Positions 32,528 through 44,100 of a stretch of DNA of 64,000 nucleotides are shown here, one piece after another. This DNA comes from Adenophora triphylla var. japonica (lineage: Eukaryota; Streptophyta; Magnoliopsida; Asterales; Campanulaceae): positions 372,001-436,000 of the forward strand of contig JAFEMH010000338.1 in NCBI GenBank assembly GCA_022495995.1, in the 5' to 3' direction. A program made the translations under genes and the position numbers. The notes under the pieces are model-generated. The model was not told where the DNA came from and searched no databases. It worked only from the letters and a program-made list of their open reading frames with translations. The first letter of the stretch is position 1; every line of letters starts with the position of its first letter.

Positions 32528-34816
32528 ATGGTGAAAATTAAACATGCTTGCAAGAAGATAGTAGACAAAGAAGCTATCAAGAAGAGATACTAAAAATTAG
32601 ATTAAAAAATTAAGAAGAACAAGAATACAGAGGAGAAACAAAATAAGAAGAACAAGAATACTGAGGAGAAACAAAATAAGAAGAACAAGAACAAAGAGGA
32701 GAAACAAACCATTACTTTTAGATCAAATGTAGAAGCCACAGCAAAGCTTCTACAGTCTTTTGAGTTGAAACAAAAACAGTTGAAAATGTTTAAAAAATCA
32801 CCATTTTTCAACATGTTCAATGCATTGATTAACAACAAGAATATCTACCACATGAAGTCAGATCTAGTCTGTTTAGATTTGATCAGATGCTATGATGAAG
32901 GAGACGATAAATTCAAGCTTGGGAATAAATTTATTGGATTCACTCCAAATGACGTGAAGATTATATTTGGGATAGTGTCAGGAACAACAGATTTGGATAT
33001 TAAATCAAAATCAAGAGGGAGTTTGGCCACATGTTCTCTAACAACACGAAGATTTCCAGATGTTAAAAGTAGAATAAAAACATCCAAGCTCAAAGATATA
33101 ATCAGATGAATAGGTAACAACGAGGAAGATGATTGTGTGGAGGATTTTGTAAAGCTGATGACAATTTATTCTATTGCAACATTATTTTTTGCTTCATCGG
33201 GTGACATTATACCACACTCCTTTTTTCAATATGTGGATGATATTGAAAATATAAAGAGCTACAATTGGGCAGGAGCGATTCATTAAAAGTTGATGAATTC
33301 AATCAAGAAAAACTTTAGGACTCCACATCTAGTCTCTGGATGTGTTGTTGCACTATCTGTAAGTGTGTCTGTTTTTGTTTTGCTATTCACATAACTATAT
33401 TTATATAATATATAATATATTGAAAAACACTTTTATGTTATTTATTTGTGTTCTAGTATTGGTTCTATGAGCATACCAGAGGACTTCCAGATAGGAGGAT
33501 TCTTCCTAGATTTATGAGGTGGGAATTGCCCTTAATGCTTGACAATTTCAAGGCAAAGTGTATTGATCGATTGGGTGGTAATGATGTAAGTTGTTTACAT
33601 TAAGGTTACAATTGTTGTTGTTAAGTTTACCGTTGTTTTCAGCATCATATTAAGTATACTGATATGATTTTTCTTTTTTGATAAATAGATTCTTGAGAAA
33701 GAATTGGTTTTAACCAACGATGAAAATCAAATGTTTACAAGTTGTGAATTGATTGAAGAAGAGGATGTGAATAAGGAAGTGAGTAGAAATGAAGAAGGTC
33801 TGCCAAATCAAACCATTCCATCTCAAGAAGAGTCAGCAAAAACTGTGAGTGATTTAAATTTTTCATTACATTGCTTTTACAAAGTTTTTTACACAATTGT
33901 GCTCTTAAATTCACAGTTGTTTTAAGAATATTAAGTTTTAGAATCAATTCTAATCAGTGAATGTCTTCAATTTCCTTAAGTTCGTAGTTGTTTCTTTAAG
34001 TTCACAGTTGTTTCCTTAAGTTTATAGTTGTTTTTATTAAGTTCACAGTTGTTTATGTTAAGTTCAAAGTTGTTTTCTTAAGTTCATAGTTGTTTTTATT
34101 AAGTTCACAGATGTTTATATTAAGTTCAAAGTTGTTTTCTTAAGTTCATTGTTGTTTTTATTAAGTTCACAGTTGATTATGTTAAATTAACAGTTGTGAA
34201 CTTAAATTAATGACGCTAACAATACTTTAACTGATTTTTAACTGACTTTAACCTTTTTTAAATAGGTTTTTTCAGAAGATGTGGTTTTGACTAATTGGAC
34301 ATTGTTGGTGTTTAATACAGAAGACGCAGAGTACAGGTTCTATAACACATTGCGCCCTAAGAAAGATCGTCCAGACAAATATGAATTTGCTGCTAGACAA
34401 ATGGTAAATGGATTACTACATTATTATTTCAAGTATTATTTTTTTCCATTAACATAAATACTAGACTAACTATACTATAATGTTTTTGTTTCTTTTCTTT
34501 TTATTTTTTTCAGTTTGAACATACAAATGCATTGATCATATCAAATCATGATAGTCTTGAATATGAAGATTTTGTTACTGTCAAAGAATGTCCTCAGCAG
34601 CCTGCATCAAGTGTTGATTGTAGAGTTATGGTTTTGATGATGATCAAGCAAATGTTGAAGAAAGGAACAATTGATAAAAAGATTTCCAAGACAGCAGTCC
34701 AACAATTTAGGGCTCAAATGTTTAAAGACTTTCTGATTGATGTTTGCACAACAAGTTTAGATTTAGGGGATCTGGATGACATACCAGATGATGTTCCAAT
34801 TAGTCTTTTAAAGTAG
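32528..34816 (+). pseudogene. DUF1985 / Ulp1-like (C48 peptidase) gene of the MULE
   Basis: Exons by GT-AG sites are 32528-33358, 33457-33585, 33689-33844, 34266-34403 and 34514-34816, all joined in phase 0. Exon 1 encodes a Lys/Asn/Glu-rich repeat (EEKQNKKNKN) and a region like the plant DUF1985 domain (KFKLGNKFIGFTPNDVKIIFG). The last two exons resemble the end of a Ulp1 cysteine protease. TNWTLLVFNTED stands where GHW is usual (His replaced by Asn), and VDCRVMVLMMIKQ keeps the catalytic Cys. Stops at 32591, 33107 and about 33285 make it a pseudogene. Ulp1 proteases cut SUMO in the nucleus; here the His loss also argues against activity. Confidence 0.7.
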
Positions 34817-35508
34817 GTAGCAAACATTTGGGTCTCAGTTTAATTCATGGAAAGTATATGTATTTTTGTGGTTAACATTTTAGCTTTATGAACCGGTACA
34901 AATTAGTTTCAGGGTAAATTTCTGCTTAGTTCAGGACAAGTACATTCATTTTGGTATTATCCTATTAATGAAGATATCATGTATTCTGAATGTATTGTTT
35001 TTCTATGTTTTTGTGTTTTCTGAATGTTTTGCAATGTGAAACAACATATGACAAAAACAACTGTGAACTTAAGAAAAAATGAGCATTTCTGAATCATAAG
35101 TTCAGAAAATAACTGTGAACTTAAGAAAAATAACTGTGAACTTAATAAAAAATGAGCATTTCTGAATCATAAGTTCAGAAAACAACTGTGAACTTAATAA
35201 AAAATGAGCATCTCTGAATCATAAGTTCAGAAAACAAATGTGAACTTAATAAAAAATGAGCATCTCTGAATCATAAGTTCAGAAAAAAACTGTGAACTTA
35301 AGAAAAACAACTGTGAACTTAATAAAAAATGAGCATCTCTGAATCATAAGTTCAGAAAACAACTGTGAACATAATAAAAACAACTGTGAACTTAAGTTCA
35401 CTAATGTTTAAAACTGCATTAAATGTTCTCATATTAAATTGTAAAAACCAAATATGAATTGTCAAAACAATGATCAATGTTTAAGAATCTAAAAATACCA
35501 TCAAATTA
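34817..35508. repeat. Convergent 3' region with 52/73-bp tandem units
   Basis: No gene. 35040-35400 holds about five units of 52 or 73 bases. Each contains AATCATAAGTTCAGAAAA, AACTGTGAACTTAATAAA and AATGAGCATCTCTG. These lie in the 3' UTR of mudrA. The motif AACTGTGAACTT here is the reverse complement of the form in the plus-strand gene's introns. Confidence 0.75.
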
Positions 35509-37735
35509 TTACATAGGCTCCTTGCAAGATTTTCTATTATGATTCCCTATATTACCACAACGGCCACATTTCATTTTGCGTTTAAAGCACTCTCCTCTTG
35601 AAGGGATTCGAAGCTTCTTTGGTCTTCCTGGTGGACGCTTTGCTATTGGAGGAAGTACTATAGGATCTTCTTCATCAACCACTGCCATTGATTCATCTCC
35701 AAATGAATCATAAGGCTGAATAGTATGAGCATAACAATTCTTATAGGCGCTGCTATGAAAATATGTCTCAATGTAATGATAAGAAGTTTCTGTGCAATTG
35801 GACAGGACAGCAAAACACATGGGAACCCTTCATGCTGCCACTTTCCACAAGAACATGTGATTTTTTCAATGTTCATAACCATGGATGGAACTGAATGGTC
35901 TTCAAATATCTTGTTGATTGAAGAATGTATTATCCATGACCTACACATCTCCAGATTATCCCTATACCTTTTCTCCATGATTGGACATAAAATAGTATTC
36001 AACTTTAATGAATCTTCTCTACGCTTGGACATCTGCGTCATCAACTTAAGCCTAATTTGATTAATTAATTCTTTGACAGGGAGTCCACGAGCTTCTCTAA
36101 ATTGTGAATTGAATGATTCCGCTGCGTTTGAAGACATCTCACCATAATGTTTGCCTTCAAAGTATGCATTTGCATAATTAGAGGGTGGAAGGTTAGCAAG
36201 AAATTCACGGACCTTGGGGCCACCTTCATTCCTCATTTCTTCAATCAAGGTATGAAAAATTTCCTTTGTTGGAGCTGCTGCAGACTGAAAGAGTTTTTGA
36301 ACCATTTTTCGCTGCAAATTTATAGAAACTCCCTTCATTTTATCCCTCAAATTATTCCTCAAATGGCATAGGCAAAATGAATGATAGCTCTGAGGAATAA
36401 CAGCCTTCACTGAAGAAATAACCCCTTGGTGACGATCGGAAACAAACGTAATTCTAATACCTCTTATAAGAGATTCCAATTGTTGAAGAAACCATGTCAA
36501 ATTAGCAATATCTTCCGGAGAAACAATAGCAAAAGAGACATTGAAAAGACCTATAAATGACAAGAATACAGATAATAATATAAGTAATATAAAACAATTG
36601 TGAACTTCTGTAAATAACAATGAACTGAATGCAATTTTGAGTAAAGCTAGCGCATGTCGGTTAAATTGTTACCAGAGTTTCCATCTTTGGTTGTTGCTGC
36701 CAACATTGTACCCTTGTACTTTCCGTTCAAATGAGTCCATAGAGAAACAACACAGGCCGACATGAACGAAAACCTTTTACACAAGCCCCAAACGACACAA
36801 AACACCTCTTGAAGTGAAAGGACGATGGGTCAACATCAAGAACAAAGTGGCTAGTAGGATCCAATTGTTTCATCTTTAAAAAGTATGGTCTAAGCTTATC
36901 GTAAGACAATTCTACTTCACCAAACACAATGTCATTCGCCTTTTCAATAGCCCTCCAAGCAATTTTATAAGTGATGTCAAATCCATAATCTACCTTCAAC
37001 AACTTCACAACATCAGAAGGACCTAACGAAGGTTTAGAATGATTATCATCAACAATAATATCGCAAAGAACATCAGAGGTAATCTTTGAACAACGTTCAG
37101 AATTGAAGACATGCCCACAAGTATGATTCCGATCAAAAGTCCATATATAAGCAAAGCCATTGGAAGCTTCAATAGATGCGTGAATCATCCACGGACAACC
37201 TCTCAAATCTTTGTGTACACATTTGGCAGTAATACGCTCACTATCATTTTTCAAATAAAGAAAGTCAAAATCAACAGCTGCAGCATACTTACACAACTTG
37301 TTTCTGAACTCACTAATTACCTTCAAATCCCTGTCCAATACCCTCTATACCATTAACCCACTTTGCACTTTTCAATTCCTTATTTGGATGACGAAAAAAA
37401 CTAACAGGCAATTCATGACTACTACATATACTTGAGACATTAGATGAGGACGATTCATTGAAATCCAATGTAAGAATTTGCGTCAAATGAATTTCAATAC
37501 ACTCAATAGAACTACGACCTAAAATAGTTCTCATATTCGTAAAATCATCCTCATTATGTAATAGGCAAGTAGAATTTCCAGGTAAAGGATACGAAAAATG
37601 CATAAATTCCTTCTTCAAACCCTCCCATTTATTGCAAACAAAATCAACCAATGCATTGAAAGATGAAAGCTTACTAAATCTTTCAACTGCTGTAAAATCC
37701 CCATATTTCAACAAAACCATCATACAAGAATTCAT
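35509..37735 (-). pseudogene. mudrA: mudrA-like transposase of the MULE
   Basis: Mutator transposase with one intron visible (36551-36672). N-terminal region (37735-37320) is a PB1-like/leader part. Then comes the MuDR zinc-ribbon region (KCVHKDLRGCPWMIHAS; HTCGHVF). The first catalytic Asp, expected in RPVLFLDG, is Tyr (LFLYG at about 36745), with a one-base deletion just after it. The second Asp is present in VSDRHQGVI, and AESFN carries the Glu region. The SWIM finger CSCGKWQHEGFPC breaks by a frameshift near 35820. The C-terminus has an AT-hook-like PPGRPKK and a zinc knuckle CGRCGNIGNHNRKSC. A frameshift near 37335 also splits the N-terminus. Confidence 0.85.
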
Positions 37736-37739
37736 ATTT

Positions 37740-38190
37740 TAAAGATTGATTAATCTGCAACATATAAGAAAAATAAAACAAAATTAAAATAACTATCAAC
37801 ATAAGTAATACAATCAACAAAACAATTGTGAACTAACAGACAACTGTCAAAATAGGTCGAATCATATTCTAGTACAACTAACAGACAACTGTGAACTTAA
37901 AATATACAACTAACAGACAATTGTCAAAATAAGTCGAATCATGTTCTAGTACAACTAACAGACAATTCGAATTGAAACCGTATTCACGAATCATCAACGA
38001 TGCTCGTATAAAACAATTCTGTTCACCAATCATCAAAAATTCAAATTCAAACATATAAAAAAATCAAAATCCAAAATCAAAGCATCAACGAAGATTACAA
38101 ATCACAAAGCAATCGACTTCTAAATTGATCACAATCAAATAATCATGCAAAATTGAACTCACCGAATTGAACGGGTTTCAAAATCGCCTT
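37740..38190 (-). other. 5' leader/intron region of mudrA
   Basis: AT-rich, no coding frame. It has copies of ACAACTGTGAACTT / AACAATTGTGAACT, which read as AAGTTCACAGTTGT in the mudrA sense. It is likely the 5' UTR intron. Confidence 0.5.
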
Positions 38191-38191
38191 A

Positions 38192-38193
<2 letters not shown>

Positions 38194-38277
<84 letters not shown>
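38194..38277. repeat. (CT)n microsatellite in the mudrA leader
   Basis: About 42 uninterrupted CT units, read as (GA)n in the mudrA sense. It is just inside the right end of the MULE and probably in the transcription start region. Confidence 0.95.
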
Positions 38278-38280
<3 letters not shown>

Positions 38281-39030
38281 TGCTCCCGACGTGAAAAGTG
38301 ACACGTCAAAGCCCTAGCGAGAAAAAAGAGATATTTATACAAGGATAGTTTTGTAATTATAAAAACTCATTAAACTAAGCGAGGGATCTGGTGGAATATT
38401 GATTCCTAAAGTGGATTAATTGGTTAAATTCGAAATTTCAGTAGCCTAAATGATCAATTGACTTAGGGTGAAGGACCCATCGATAATTTTCCCTATAATA
38501 TAATACTGAATAAAAATTTATGGAGCATTTAAATAATGTGTAACTTGAAGGAAAATGATTTATCGAAAAAGAAACTTTACCCTATAATTCATTAAATTAT
38601 GGGCCCTATCAAATAAGCCCATTAATTATCAACATCAGTCCAAATTATACTGATTTAGAGGTAGGCCCAAAAGTGTCCCCAGCCCATAAATTTCCACATC
38701 AATTTTATAATTTATTACTTCCTCTTCCGTTCCGTTGATGTTGTACTCCGTATTTGATTTGTTAACTTTTCTAAAAAAATGTGTTTTACTTCTTGTATAT
38801 TATTTGTATAATATAATATTTATTTTGGGACAAAATAAATAACACAACTTTTTTGTTATTTCAAAATATAATATTTATTTTGGGACAAAATAAAAAGAAA
38901 ACTGAAGCATTTATTTTTTGGGTTGATGAGGGAGTATGATTCATGGAAATGGCCAACTAATACTTGAAAACATGAATCCCACAAGTACTTAAAATACGTG
39001 AGGTTTAATAAATATTTGGTCCCCAAATTT

Positions 39031-39136
39031 TTCTCCTTCCATCCCAAAGTTAATGTGTGAAAAAATTTAAATTTACTTGATCATCAACAAGAACAAGTTT
39101 GAAATTTTTTTGGACATTTATTTTGGGACGGAGAAT
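39031..39136. mobile_element. Decayed Stowaway-like MITE
   Basis: The left end TTCTCCTTCCATCCCAAA and the right end TTTGGGACGGAGAA are inverted and resemble Stowaway termini. No clear TA duplication is left. The surrounding 38503-39350 is AT-rich with other TTTTGGGACAAAATAA fragments and no gene. Confidence 0.45.
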
Positions 39137-39351
39137 CATCTTTGACCAATTTATTAGTAGATCCTTACTATATGGTCTCTTGATATTTTGGCTAAGTTTT
39201 GAAAAATGACATTGACCCCCTTTCTTATTAAGCGGGGAAATTAAAAAAAAAAATTGCCACTTCTCTTACTCCTAATGTAACATGTTTGCATTTTTTTTTT
39301 CATGTTTATGTTTTTTGGCTCTAAATACCAAATTATATATGGATTTATTAT

Positions 39352-40373
39352 AGGGTTAATTACAAAATGTGGCATGAAGTCTCATATAGCAGGTTCCTTA
39401 ATTGGGGTTGACTTTTCAATTTTAACATTTTAGGGCCTAAAGTGCCACAATTTGCCCAATTAAAGATTTTTGACGATATTCATTATATAACTCAGTTAAA
39501 TCGTCATGTGCCACGCACATGAAACTTTATAGAGGGTAATTTAGTAATTTAATGAGGGCAAGACCCAAAAATAACATGATTTTGCAATTTCCAGGCCTTA
39601 AATTGATATAAATCTAACTTTGGGCCCTAATTCGGACAACGTACATCCCAGTTCGAGCCTCAGTTTGAAAATATATTATGAGTTTGGATGATATCTTGTC
39701 ATTAAAAAAAATTAAGTTTTATAATTAATTTGTAATTAAGGTGTTTAGCCTGCACATTAATTTAGAGTTTATGATTTAATTTAAAATTTATGATTTACAC
39801 ATTAAAGCTTAGTGCTTCAATTATTTTATTTTAAGTTCTTCAATTATTTTATGATAAAATTAGATTAGGGTAATTAAGTGTAATGACTATAAATTAGAGT
39901 AAAGAAATTACAAAACTTTAAGGTTTATAGGCTTTACACTCAATTACCTCCATCTAAATTTTATCATAGACTAATTGAAGAACTTAAATTAATATTTATA
40001 TTATAAATCTTAAATTAAATCACAAACTTTAAATTAATATGCAGGCTAATAACCCTGAATTTTAATATAAATTATAAACCTTAAATTATTTTATTTTTTT
40101 AATGGAAAAGATAGGTCTAAACTTATAATATTTTATTCTTAAATTGGGGCTTGAAATTTGGAGTACTCTATCCAAATTGGAACTCGGAGTTAGATTTATA
40201 TCAATTTAGGGCCTAAAAATAAATTTTTGTTATTTTTGGGTTTTGCCCCAATATAATTACTGGATTACCCTCTATAAAGTTGGATATGCATGGCACATGA
40301 CGACTTAACTGGATTTTTTAATAAATTTCTAATACTATGAGACTTCAGAAATTAACTCTTTATTATATACACC
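39352..40373. mobile_element. Long-inverted-repeat element, copy 1
   Basis: The left arm (about 39352-39650) and right arm (about 40130-40373) are inverted copies. Both contain GAAGTCTCATA, GTCATGTGCCA, TTATAGAGGGTAAT and CCCAAAAATAAC in matching order. The AT-rich middle has no gene. Related partial copies lie at 40906-41335 and 46395-47071. It resembles a foldback/MITE-type non-autonomous DNA element. Confidence 0.6.
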
Positions 40374-40585
40374 GCACATAATATAGTATATTCTTGCTTT
40401 AATTTATTGTATTAATCTATTGAAATTGTCAATTGCTTAAAAAATGAGAAAAACAAAATGAGTGTCGTCAATATTATTGTCAACACTAATAAAACAATGT
40501 TCACACCAATCCAAAAATACGAAAATAATTGAGATTTTTCTAAAGCAGCGAAAATAAAACTAAACAAAAGATAATAGATTATTCT

Positions 40586-40587
<2 letters not shown>

Positions 40588-40640
<53 letters not shown>
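40588..40640. repeat. (TA)n microsatellite
   Basis: About 26 TA units, adjoining the truncated Stowaway-like element that follows. Confidence 0.9.
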
Positions 40641-40644
<4 letters not shown>

Positions 40645-40895
40645 GGTGTGGAAATTAAGGAAAAGTAGGAGAGAGAAATAGGTGGAGGAGGTGTTTGTGA
40701 GTATGAAAAATTAAATAGGAGAGAGAATGAGTGGGAGGAATAGTTAGGAGAGAGAATGTTGTGAGTGTAAAAGTGAAGTAGGAGAGAGAATGAGTGGGTG
40801 GAATAGTGAATATGTGTTTCCATTTTGGGCAGTTTTCATTTACGTGAGACGGACCAAAATGAAAATAAGTTTGCATTCACGTGGGACGGAGGGAG
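40641..40895. mobile_element. Truncated Stowaway-like MITE
   Basis: Right end GGGACGGAGGGAG followed by TA, the classic Stowaway terminus. An inner near-copy GTGAGACGGACCAAAATG and GGAGAGAGAATGAGTGGG repeats lie inside. The left terminus is replaced by (TA)n. Confidence 0.6.
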
Positions 40896-40905
40896 TATAT
40901 ATATA

Positions 40906-41335
40906 TATATTAGGACTCGAAGTTAGATTTATATCAATTTAGGGCCTAAAAATAATTTTTTGTTATTTTTGGGTTTTGCCCCAATAAAATTATTGGATTA
41001 CCCTCTATAAAGTTGGATGTGCATGGCACATGACGACTTAACAGAATTTTCTAATAAATTTCGTCAAAAAGTCCTAAATTGGATAAATTTTGGCACTTTA
41101 TACCCTAAATTGTTAAAATTGAAAATTCAGTTCTCGATTGTGAACCTACTATGAGACTTCAGAAATTAACCCTTTATTATATACACCCCACATAATATAG
41201 TATATTCTTGCTTTAATTTATTGTATTAATCTATTGAAATTATTAATTGCTAAAGAAAGGAGAAAAATAAAATGAGCATTGTCAATAGTATTGTCAACAC
41301 TAAATACAACATTGTTCACGTAAATTCAAAAAGAT
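40906..41335. repeat. Partial copy 2 of the long-inverted-repeat element and flank
   Basis: Direct repeat of about 40180-40530 (right arm plus ~150 bases of flank), starting GACTCGAAGTTAGATTTATA. Because flank is duplicated too, this is a segmental duplication instead of an independent insertion. Confidence 0.65.
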
Positions 41336-41336
41336 G

Positions 41337-41338
<2 letters not shown>

Positions 41339-41380
<42 letters not shown>

Positions 41381-41548
41381 ATATATATATGTATATATAT
41401 ATATGTATATATATACATGTATATATATATATATATGTATACATGTATATATATATATATACATGTATATATATATATGTATACATGTATATATATATAT
41501 ATACATGTATACATATATATATATACATGTATATATATATATATATAT
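41339..41548. repeat. (TA)n array with interspersed ACATGT palindromes
   Basis: About 210 bases of alternating TA and ATACATGTAT blocks. The whole is self-complementary and could extrude as a cruciform. Frames reading through it are not genes. The next 650 bases (41549-42198) show no gene. Confidence 0.9.
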
Positions 41549-42198
41549 AACTTGAGGGGTGCCCGTATGACAAAACCTTTCTTATAAATAAACTTTCGTT
41601 AAAAGTTCGAAAATTTTCATAATGATTTTCAATCAATAGCTAAATGGAACGACTATTATAGAACACTCTTAATAAGAACTCACTATCTCACATACAGAAA
41701 CACTCTAAGAATAAGAGTTATTCACTATAACTTACTGGTGTTGGATAGAGTGTTGTTAACACATGAGACAACACTGTGAGACTGTGTTCTATCTTGTGTA
41801 AATCTCAAATTCTGGTTTAGGTGATTTGAAGTTGTAAGATGCTTGCACTTATATAGGCTCCTAGAACTTGGAGCCTACTCAATCTCGTCAGAAATCAGTC
41901 ATTAGAGAGAAGTTCCACTTTTAGCTCCACCTTACATGTTTGTAGGGAGATTAGGTCTTCTTTTGTTCCATTGCTTGTACATCCAAGCTTCTTCAGCATT
42001 GTACACGTTATCTTAAGTCCCTCTATTTAGATAATTTTTAACAACTTTTATTTGGTCTCCACTTTTACACATAAATGAGGATTTATGCGTAACCTCCTTT
42101 CCTACACATTTGTCACGCCTTGAACAACTTTTATAACCTGTTCAAACACATTTCTAACAAATCAATAGCAGACATGTAAATAATTAAGCCAAAATCTA

Positions 42199-43073
42199 GG
42201 GAGAAACGCGTTTCTCCATAAGGTATGGAGAAACGGGTTTTTTCTTTACACAACCACGCCACTTTAGACCTCCTCCACTGTTCCGGAAGCTCATCCAATT
42301 CCTTAACCTGGAGGGACGGGGCCGGATCCAATCTCTTCATCTCAGTATCCGATTGAAAAGACTCATCAAAATTGAAAGTTTCCGTTTCCCCATCATCAGA
42401 AAAAACTGCATTTTCATCTCCACCATCTATGCCTTCCAAGTGTTCGACGGAATTACCGAATTTGACTGGCAACAGAACTAACTTGTCCGGGTTTGAAAAG
42501 AAAGAGGATGATGGGTTGTTGAGGAAAAATTGACAGAGAAAAGGCCAGGTGAAGAGGACGAGGGAGACGGCGGCAATGGTGAGGGTCTCCCTTTTGCGGT
42601 TAGTGAGAGAGAGAAACGTTTAGTGAGAGAGAGAGAGAGTATCCGTCTTTTGTTGTTTCTGAATATCAATTAAAAAGGGTTCTGGATATCAATTATAAAG
42701 CTTCTGGATATCAATTAAAAAGATTTTGGGTTCTGGATATCAATTAAAAAGCTTCTGGATATCAATTATAAAGCTTCTGGATATCCAGAACTCTTTGAAA
42801 GGATATCCAGAACCTCATGTAAGTGATATCCAGAAATTTAGAATTGGCTTCTGGATATAAGTTTTAAGGCTTCTGGATATCCATATTCAATGTTCTGGAT
42901 ATCCAGAACCTTGTGAAAGTGATATCCAGATCAGAAATTTGGTCTTGGCCTTGGATTTGGTCTCAAATCTTTTTTCTGAATATCCGTCCCAAAGCTTCTG
43001 GATATCAATCCTAAAGCTTCTGGATATCCAGAAACCCGTTTTTCCATAACTTATGGAGAAACGCGTTTCTCCC
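42199..43073. mobile_element. TIR element carrying a PPR gene fragment (Pack-type)
   Basis: The ends are inverted copies of about 45 bases: GGGAGAAACGCGTTTCTCCA, then TAAGGTATGGAGAAACGGG, at 42199-42240, and the reverse complement at 43030-43073. Both sides abut CTA/TAG, consistent with a TA target duplication. Inside are a PPR-like coding fragment and a cluster of TTCTGGATATCC words (42660-43030). No transposase is present. The ends are themselves palindromic (GAGAAACGCGTTTCTC). Confidence 0.7.
42241..42669 (-). pseudogene. Captured fragment of a plastid PPR gene (OTP51-like N-terminus)
   Basis: Two overlapping frames, shifted near 42475. The first part looks like a chloroplast transit peptide (LPPSPSSSSPGLFSVNFSS). 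The second has an acidic linker and LQVKELDELPEQWRRSKVAW followed by LCKE, a signature I associate with PPR proteins of the OTP51 type. Homology stops at the TIR, so only the 5' UTR to the beginning of the conserved region was captured. Assignment is from recall and needs a search. Confidence 0.5.
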
Positions 43074-43942
43074 TAGACCTACTCAATAATTAACTATCAC
43101 TTTGTAATTTATTAATAACATGTAACTATCCTTATTTTAAAATGACAGCACGATAGCAACACATAAGACAACATATGAGACAACACCTTTGACATTACTG
43201 GTATGACAACAAAGGAAATAAAACCAATAGCAACACTAATGTAACACTAATAGGTTAATGTATGAAGAGGGTATACTCAATGATGTAGAGGGAACATCAC
43301 TTCCTATACATGGGATTTGGCACCATTTGCGATGGTGGATAACATAACACGTCCTTTTTGTTGGTGAGGGACTATCATAGTTAATTTAGTATAATTGAGA
43401 CCCACATATCATCAATATCATCAGTCACTTATTTGAAAAAGAAAAAACGTAATACTAGCTATCCTAAGAAAATATGTACTAGATGTACTTTATTTTTAAC
43501 AAGTGTTTGGAAGACTTATTTAAGAGGAAAATTGAATTTAAGATTGCTAAATATAGTTGTGAAGTTGTACATCTAAATACACAAAGATTGTTATTAATAG
43601 GAAAATATTATTGCAGGGTAATTAGGGGATGAAAATTCCAAAAAATAGCTTTTTAAATATTTATATACCAAAATAACACCCAAAAAAATTTATGTACCAA
43701 AGTAGCACTTTTTTGTAGATTCGGATATTGATTTTCTGGTTTTAATGTAAATCCGGATATTGATTTTCCGATTTTGATTTAAAATAATTCCGGAAATTGA
43801 AATTCCGGTTATAAAAAAAAAAATTGTTTTAGTCGACATCAGGGGTGTTTAATTTTCTGAAAAAGGTAAGGCCAAACATAAATACAGATAAGATAAAGAG
43901 AGAAAGAAAGAAAGAAAAAGAAAGAAAGTAAAGAAAGAAAGA
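43074..43942. other. AT-rich spacer with small TCCGGATAT cluster
   Basis: No gene. 43720-43825 holds five or six TTCGGATATTGATTTTCYG / TTCCGGAAATTGAAATTCCGG-like phrases, a smaller example of repeated palindromic words. A GAAA-rich tract leads into the LINE tail. Confidence 0.5.
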
Positions 43943-44047
43943 AACAACAACAACAACAACAACAACAAAGCCTTAGTCCCAAAATAATTTGGGGTCGGCT
44001 AACATGAATCCTCATATGTCATCGTGAAAAAAGGTTGTTGAAAAAAA

Positions 44048-44100
<53 letters not shown>

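Larger units (their letters stand above)
31377..38493. mobile_element. MULE (Mutator-like) with Ulp1-like gene and mudrA, 9-bp TSD
   Basis: Complete element of 7,117 bases. The 9-base direct repeat TATAATATA lies at 31368-31376 and 38494-38502. The ends are imperfect inverted repeats: GGGGCAATTACCAATTGGTCC on the left, and on the right (reverse strand) GGGAAAATTATCGATGGGTCC, weakening inward. Inside are a six-coding-block Ulp1-like gene (plus) and mudrA (minus), convergent. MULEs with a Ulp1-like protease gene are known as the KI-MULE type. Both genes are broken. Confidence 0.9.

Noticed and set aside
41300..41587. Several long Tyr/Ile-rich frames on both strands.
   Set aside because: They read through the (TA)n / ACATGT array; low-complexity artefacts.
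42241..42669. Functional host PPR gene.
   Set aside because: The fragment ends at the TIR, is frameshifted and lacks PPR repeats.
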